Positions 6,373 to 8,525 of a stretch of 8,525 nucleotides of DNA are shown here, piece after piece. Each line of letters begins with the position of its first letter. Position 1 is the stretch's first letter. The stretch comes from an uncultured Lachnospiraceae bacterium (lineage in GTDB: Bacteria > Bacillota_A > Clostridia > Lachnospirales > Lachnospiraceae): positions 1 to 8,525 of the forward strand of contig CAJUFW010000034.1 in assembly GCA_910585655.1 (NCBI GenBank), read 5' to 3'. A model generated the notes under the pieces. That model was not told the origin of the DNA, ran no database searches, and saw only the letters and a list, made by a program, of their open reading frames with translations. The position numbers and the translations under genes are program-made.

Positions 6373-6774
6373 ATGAAAATTCTTGTCATTGATGCCCAGG
6401 GCGGAGGGATCGGACGACAGCTTGTCTCCGGCATCCGCCAGGAGCTTCCTCTTGCTTCCGTTATGGCGGTAGGAGCCAACAGCGCCGCTACAGATGCGAT
6501 GCTAAAAGCAGGCGCCCAGACTGCCGCTACCGGAGAAAACGCAGTTTTGGTCGCCTGCCGGAAAGCCGACATCATCGTAGGACCGATTGGAATTGTCATA
6601 GCAGATGCGATGCTTGGAGAAATTACCCCGGCTATGGCGGCGGCGGTTGGGCAAAGCCCGGCAAAAAAGATTCTGATTCCATTTCGTAGCTGTGACAATA
6701 TCGTCGTCGGTATTTCCGAACAGCCGATGCGCCAGCTTATTCAGGAAGCAATCAAAGAAATCCTTCTGGCTTAG
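6373..6774 (+). CDS. DUF3842 family protein
   Basis: This is a small cytoplasmic protein of 133 residues that matches the uncharacterised DUF3842 family by its opening MKILVIDAQGGGIGRQLV, a Rossmann-like beta strand with a glycine-rich turn. The rest alternates strands and helices, with conserved-looking blocks ATGENAVLVACRKADIIVGPIGI and KKILIPFRSCDN. The glycine turn suggests nucleotide or cofactor binding, but no activity is established that I know of. The longer in-frame reading starting at 6217 is rejected because its extra 52 residues are low quality, contain the promoter and lack a ribosome binding site. At 6373 there is AGAAAGG about ten bases upstream, a rather wide spacing. The gene is transcribed divergently from the importer operon and followed after 116 bases by degV-like, which has its own promoter. 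Confidence 0.85.
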   Translation: MKILVIDAQGGGIGRQLVSGIRQELPLASVMAVGANSAATDAMLKAGAQTAATGENAVLVACRKADIIVGPIGIVIADAMLGEITPAMAAAVGQSPAKKILIPFRSCDNIVVGISEQPMRQLIQEAIKEILLA

Positions 6775-6810
6775 CCGAACACGTTTCTGTTATAAAATAC
6801 AAAATTTTTA

Positions 6811-6839
6811 TTTGCAAATATAGAAAAGTATGTTATTAT
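6811..6839 (+). promoter_or_regulatory. Promoter of DegV-family gene
   Basis: TTTGCA (6811-6816) or TTGCAA one base later, a 17-base spacer and TATTAT (6834-6839) precede the gene by about 50 bases, in A/T-rich sequence. The -10 runs directly into a palindrome at the predicted start site. Confidence 0.65.
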
Positions 6840-6860
6840 ATGTAGTAACAGAAACTACAT
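6840..6860. promoter_or_regulatory. Palindrome at predicted degV-like transcription start
   Basis: ATGTAGT (6840-6846) and ACTACAT (6854-6860) are perfect inverted 7-base arms around a 7-base centre. The palindrome begins right after the -10 and covers the expected start site, a classic repressor position. It could alternatively form a small hairpin at the mRNA 5' end that protects the transcript. No regulator is encoded nearby. Confidence 0.5.
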
Positions 6861-6890
6861 TTTAAAGTTTTAAATTCAGGAGGAAAAAGT

Positions 6891-7727
6891 ATGTCATATC
6901 TTATCATCGGCGACAGTTGTACCGATTTAACCAAGGAATGGAAGCAAAACGAACATATCCGCCTTGTCCCGCTTTCTATTGAAATAGACGGAAAAATCAT
7001 CGTAGACGACGAAACCTTCGACCAGGCGTCGTTTTTACGCAAGATGAAAGCAAGCCCAAATTGCCCGAAATCGGCATGCCCTTCCCCTGATGAATATGCC
7101 CGCTATTTTGATCAGGCAGACGAAATTTATGTCATAACACTGTCCGGCAACCTTTCCGGCTCCTATAACAGCGCCATGATCGCTGCCGACATTTATCAGG
7201 AAGAGCATGGCAAGAAAAAAATTCATATTTTTGACTCCTGCTCCGCCTCCGTCGGTCAGCTTCTTCTTGTCATGAAGATTGAAGAACTCAAAAAAGCCGG
7301 AAAGAACTTTGAAGAGGTCTGCAAGGAAGTAACTGCGTTCCGGGATAAAAAGCAGACTATGTTTGTATTAGAATCGTTAGACACCCTGCGGAAAAACGGA
7401 CGCCTAAGCGGTCTTCAAGCGATTTTAGCCAGCGCCTTAAATATCAAACCGGTTATGCGCGGCACCATTGACGGTCAGATTGAAAAACGCGATCAGGCAA
7501 GAGGGATCAACCGCGCTATCCAGATGATGGCAAAATACGTCGCAGAGGACGCACACGATGCCAGTAGCCGTATTTTGGCGATTGCCCACTGCAACAACCG
7601 GGAACGGGCAGAATTTACCAGAAAGGCTATCACCAAGCTTGTCACCTTCCGTGACGTCGTGATCGTCGATACTGCCGGGATCAGCTCCCTCTATGCCAAT
7701 GACGGCGGGATTATTGTCAGTTTTTAA
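6891..7727 (+). CDS. DegV family fatty-acid-binding protein
   Basis: This 278-residue protein has the usual DegV length. Family members hold a fatty acid; in Firmicutes with a FakA kinase they act as FakB, presenting exogenous fatty acid for phosphorylation to acyl-phosphate. Seen here are the N-terminal IIGDSCTDL (5-13), SPDEYARYF (65-73), the ligand-binding TLSGNLSGSYNSA (83-95), VLESLDTLRKNGRLSG (159-174) and SALNIKPV (181-188). The C-terminal half begins after DGQIEKRDQARG and ends with the expected GISSLYANDGGI. The start is set by AGGAGGAAAAAGT-ATG. Promoter and palindrome lie upstream, and the next feature, a tRNA, has its own promoter, so the gene is probably monocistronic. No fakA is in the window, so FakB function is inferred from family only. 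Confidence 0.92.
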   Translation: MSYLIIGDSCTDLTKEWKQNEHIRLVPLSIEIDGKIIVDDETFDQASFLRKMKASPNCPKSACPSPDEYARYFDQADEIYVITLSGNLSGSYNSAMIAADIYQEEHGKKKIHIFDSCSASVGQLLLVMKIEELKKAGKNFEEVCKEVTAFRDKKQTMFVLESLDTLRKNGRLSGLQAILASALNIKPVMRGTIDGQIEKRDQARGINRAIQMMAKYVAEDAHDASSRILAIAHCNNRERAEFTRKAITKLVTFRDVVIVDTAGISSLYANDGGIIVSF

Positions 7728-7746
7728 AATTTTATAAATTTATCTC

Positions 7747-7775
7747 TTTACAAAACAATTCGTTTGGTGTATAAT
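7747..7775 (+). promoter_or_regulatory. Promoter of tRNA-Thr
   Basis: TTTACA (7747-7752), a 17-base spacer and TATAAT (7770-7775) form an almost perfect sigma-A promoter 18 bases before the mature tRNA end. This is the kind of strong, constitutive promoter expected for a stable RNA. Confidence 0.85.
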
Positions 7776-7793
7776 AGCATACGTTGTTGGAGT

Positions 7794-7866
7794 GCTTCCG
7801 TGGCTCAGTCGGTAGAGCGATTGATTCGTAATCAATAGATCACGGGTTCGAGTCCCGTCGGGAGCT
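7794..7866 (+). tRNA. tRNA-Thr (anticodon CGT)
   Basis: A complete cloverleaf is present. The acceptor stem GCTTCCG pairs with CGGGAGC (one T-G wobble). The D-arm is GCTC/GAGC. The anticodon stem ATTGA/TCAAT encloses the loop TTCGTAA with anticodon CGT at 7827-7829, reading ACG. The variable loop is AGATC and the T-arm is ACGGG/CCCGT with TTCGAGT. The discriminator base is T and CCA is not encoded. It is a single tRNA between two protein genes. Although tRNA 3' ends are common integration sites, no integrase or att repeat is visible downstream. Confidence 0.95.
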
Positions 7867-7874
7867 TTCCAATT

Positions 7875-7899
7875 GGGCAGGAAAGATTCTTTCCTGCCC
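7875..7899 (+). terminator. Hairpin after tRNA-Thr, probable terminator or processing stem
   Basis: GGGCAGGAAAG (7875-7885) and CTTTCCTGCCC (7889-7899) form a perfect 11-bp stem with a three-base loop, nine bases after the tRNA. It is very stable but lacks a following T-run (GTTGTACAAG), so termination would be inefficient. It may instead stabilise the precursor 3' end. Confidence 0.6.
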
Positions 7900-7958
7900 G
7901 TTGTACAAGCCTTGTACCGCTATCCGGCGGAAACGTATTTACATGACTTTGTACAGAA

Positions 7959-7994
7959 AAGAGGATTGGCATTTTGCCAGTCCTTTTCTTTGTC
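7959..7994 (+). terminator. Intrinsic terminator upstream of ABC ATPase gene
   Basis: GGATTGGCA (7963-7971), loop TTT and TGCCAGTCC (7975-7983) form a 9-bp stem with one wobble pair. Flanking A-rich and T-rich bases extend it, and TTTTCTTTGTC follows. It is the likely true end of the tRNA transcript, or an attenuator if the ATPase gene is read from upstream. Confidence 0.65.
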
Positions 7995-8003
7995 ATCTTA
8001 TTG

Positions 8004-8056
8004 CCTCACAGCAGCAGATGTCTCTTGTGAGGGGGAGGGGAACAGACTTCCCTCCC
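8004..8056 (+). repeat. Two abutting hairpins in leader of ABC ATPase gene
   Basis: CCTCACA (8004-8010) pairs with TGTGAGG (8026-8032). Immediately next, GGGAGGGGAA (8033-8042) pairs with TTCCCTCCC (8048-8056) with one bulged G. The stems touch with no base between, so they could stack end to end. A weak GATTCTT follows. They lie 46 bases before the ATPase start. I see no convincing promoter between 7995 and 8085, so the transcription source of the downstream gene is unclear. Confidence 0.4.
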
Positions 8057-8101
8057 GATTCTTGGCAAGATATGAACACGTATAACTACCAGGAGGATAT
8101 T

Positions 8102-8494
8102 ATGGATCATCTAATTAGCGTCAGCCATCTATGCAAAACGTTCCGAGTGGCAAAGCGGGAAGCAGGCGCCATAAACGCCTTTCAAAGCTTCTTCCACCGG
8201 AAGTACGAATACATCCATGCTCTGGATGATATTTCCTTTTCTATAAAACCTGGAGAAATGGTCGGTTATATCGGTCCGAACGGCTCCGGCAAATCCACGA
8301 CAATCAAAGTATTAAGCGGTATTTTAACTCCTGATTCCGGGGCATGTCATATCGCGGGAAGAATTCCCTGGAAGGAGCGAAAAAAACATGTCCGGGACAT
8401 CGGTGTTGTCTTTGGACAGCGTTCCCAGCTTTGGTGGGACGTACCAGTCATTGATTCATTTGAATTGCTGCGGGATATTTATGAGCTGCCAAAG
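8102..8494 (+). CDS. ABC-2-type exporter ATP-binding protein, N-terminal part
   Basis: This is the first 131 codons of an ABC ATPase, preceded by AGGAGGATATT-ATG. After a family-typical N-terminal insertion (AINAFQSFFHRKYEYIHALDD, about 23-43) come Walker A GPNGSGKST (58-66), LSGILTPDSG (71-80) and a Q-loop region GVVFGQRSQLWWDVPVIDSF (101-120). The GRIPWKERKKH and FGQR.QLWWD.P blocks point to the NatA/COG4586-like group that works with ABC-2-type membrane proteins, usually encoded just downstream. The substrate of this group is mostly unknown, with drug, lipid or polysaccharide-like compounds among suggestions. Signature motif, Walker B and H-loop lie beyond the end. The real sequence stops at codon 131 (AAG, 8492-8494); any residues read after that come from adapter. 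It is not the missing ATPase of the peptide importer, as it belongs to an exporter class. Confidence 0.88.
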
Positions 8495-8525
8495 AGATCG
8501 GAAGAGCGTCGTGTAGGGAAAGAGT
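8495..8525 (+). other. Illumina adapter sequence (assembly contamination)
   Basis: From AGATCGGAAGAGCGTCGTGT onward to the last base, all 31 bases match the reverse complement of the Illumina TruSeq universal adapter as I know it. It begins exactly after an intact codon of the ABC ATPase gene and, when translated in that frame, gives RSEERRVGKE, a peptide seen in adapter-contaminated protein predictions. It is not genomic and marks the end of a contig or an untrimmed read. Confidence 0.96.

Noticed and set aside
7794..7866. tRNA-Thr as an integration site for a genomic island
   Set aside because: No integrase and no copy of the tRNA 3' end downstream within the window.
7873..8085. 70-codon open frame after the tRNA
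   Set aside because: It consists of hairpin and terminator sequence, lacks a ribosome binding site and resembles no protein.
8102..8494. The ABC ATPase as the missing motor of the peptide importer
   Set aside because: Its N-terminal insertion and Q-loop region fit ABC-2 exporter ATPases, and it is in a separate transcription unit on the other strand.
1..8525. CRISPR array, prophage or defence/toxin-antitoxin system
   Set aside because: No regularly spaced repeats, and none of the readable genes belongs to such systems.

Overview
The window looks like a piece of a low-to-moderate G+C Firmicutes (Clostridia) genome, most likely Lachnospiraceae or a close relative. This rests on the strong Shine-Dalgarno sequences (GGAGG-type), TTGACA/TATAAT-type promoters with 17-base spacers, the style of the DDE transposase, the lysine-rich Ig-like surface protein and the DUF3842 and DegV proteins. 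The placement is by recognition from memory, not a database search. The last 31 bases match an Illumina sequencing adapter, so the window probably reaches a contig end and the true genome sequence stops at 8494.

Left third (1-2554): a scrapyard of broken mobile or accessory DNA. On the minus strand lie a DNA topoisomerase III gene of the type carried by integrative conjugative elements, cut inside its TOPRIM domain, and the C-terminal part of an Ig-like surface protein. The surface gene runs into an oppositely oriented, 5'-truncated transposase remnant. That transposase also has an internal deletion with frameshift and is dead. Its 3' flank ends in a bidirectional terminator-like hairpin.

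Middle (2555-6284): a minus-strand operon for a peptide/nickel-class ABC importer, ordered substrate-binding lipoprotein, permease 1, permease 2. The ATPase genes that normally follow are missing; IS-derived sequence begins within about 60 bases after the second permease. The operon has a good promoter and a roughly 195-base structured leader with an intrinsic terminator-like hairpin before the first gene, which may be an attenuator.

Right (6285-8494): a divergent promoter drives a DUF3842 gene. Next come a DegV-family fatty-acid-binding protein gene with a palindrome at its predicted transcription start, a tRNA-Thr(CGT) with its own near-consensus promoter, a hairpin-rich gap, and the first 131 codons of an ABC-2-type exporter ATPase.

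I did not find a convincing undescribed system. The observations most worth a second look are the structured leader of the importer operon, the inverted repeats at the divergent and degV promoters, the missing ATPases, and the adapter sequence at the end, which would yield false residues if translated.
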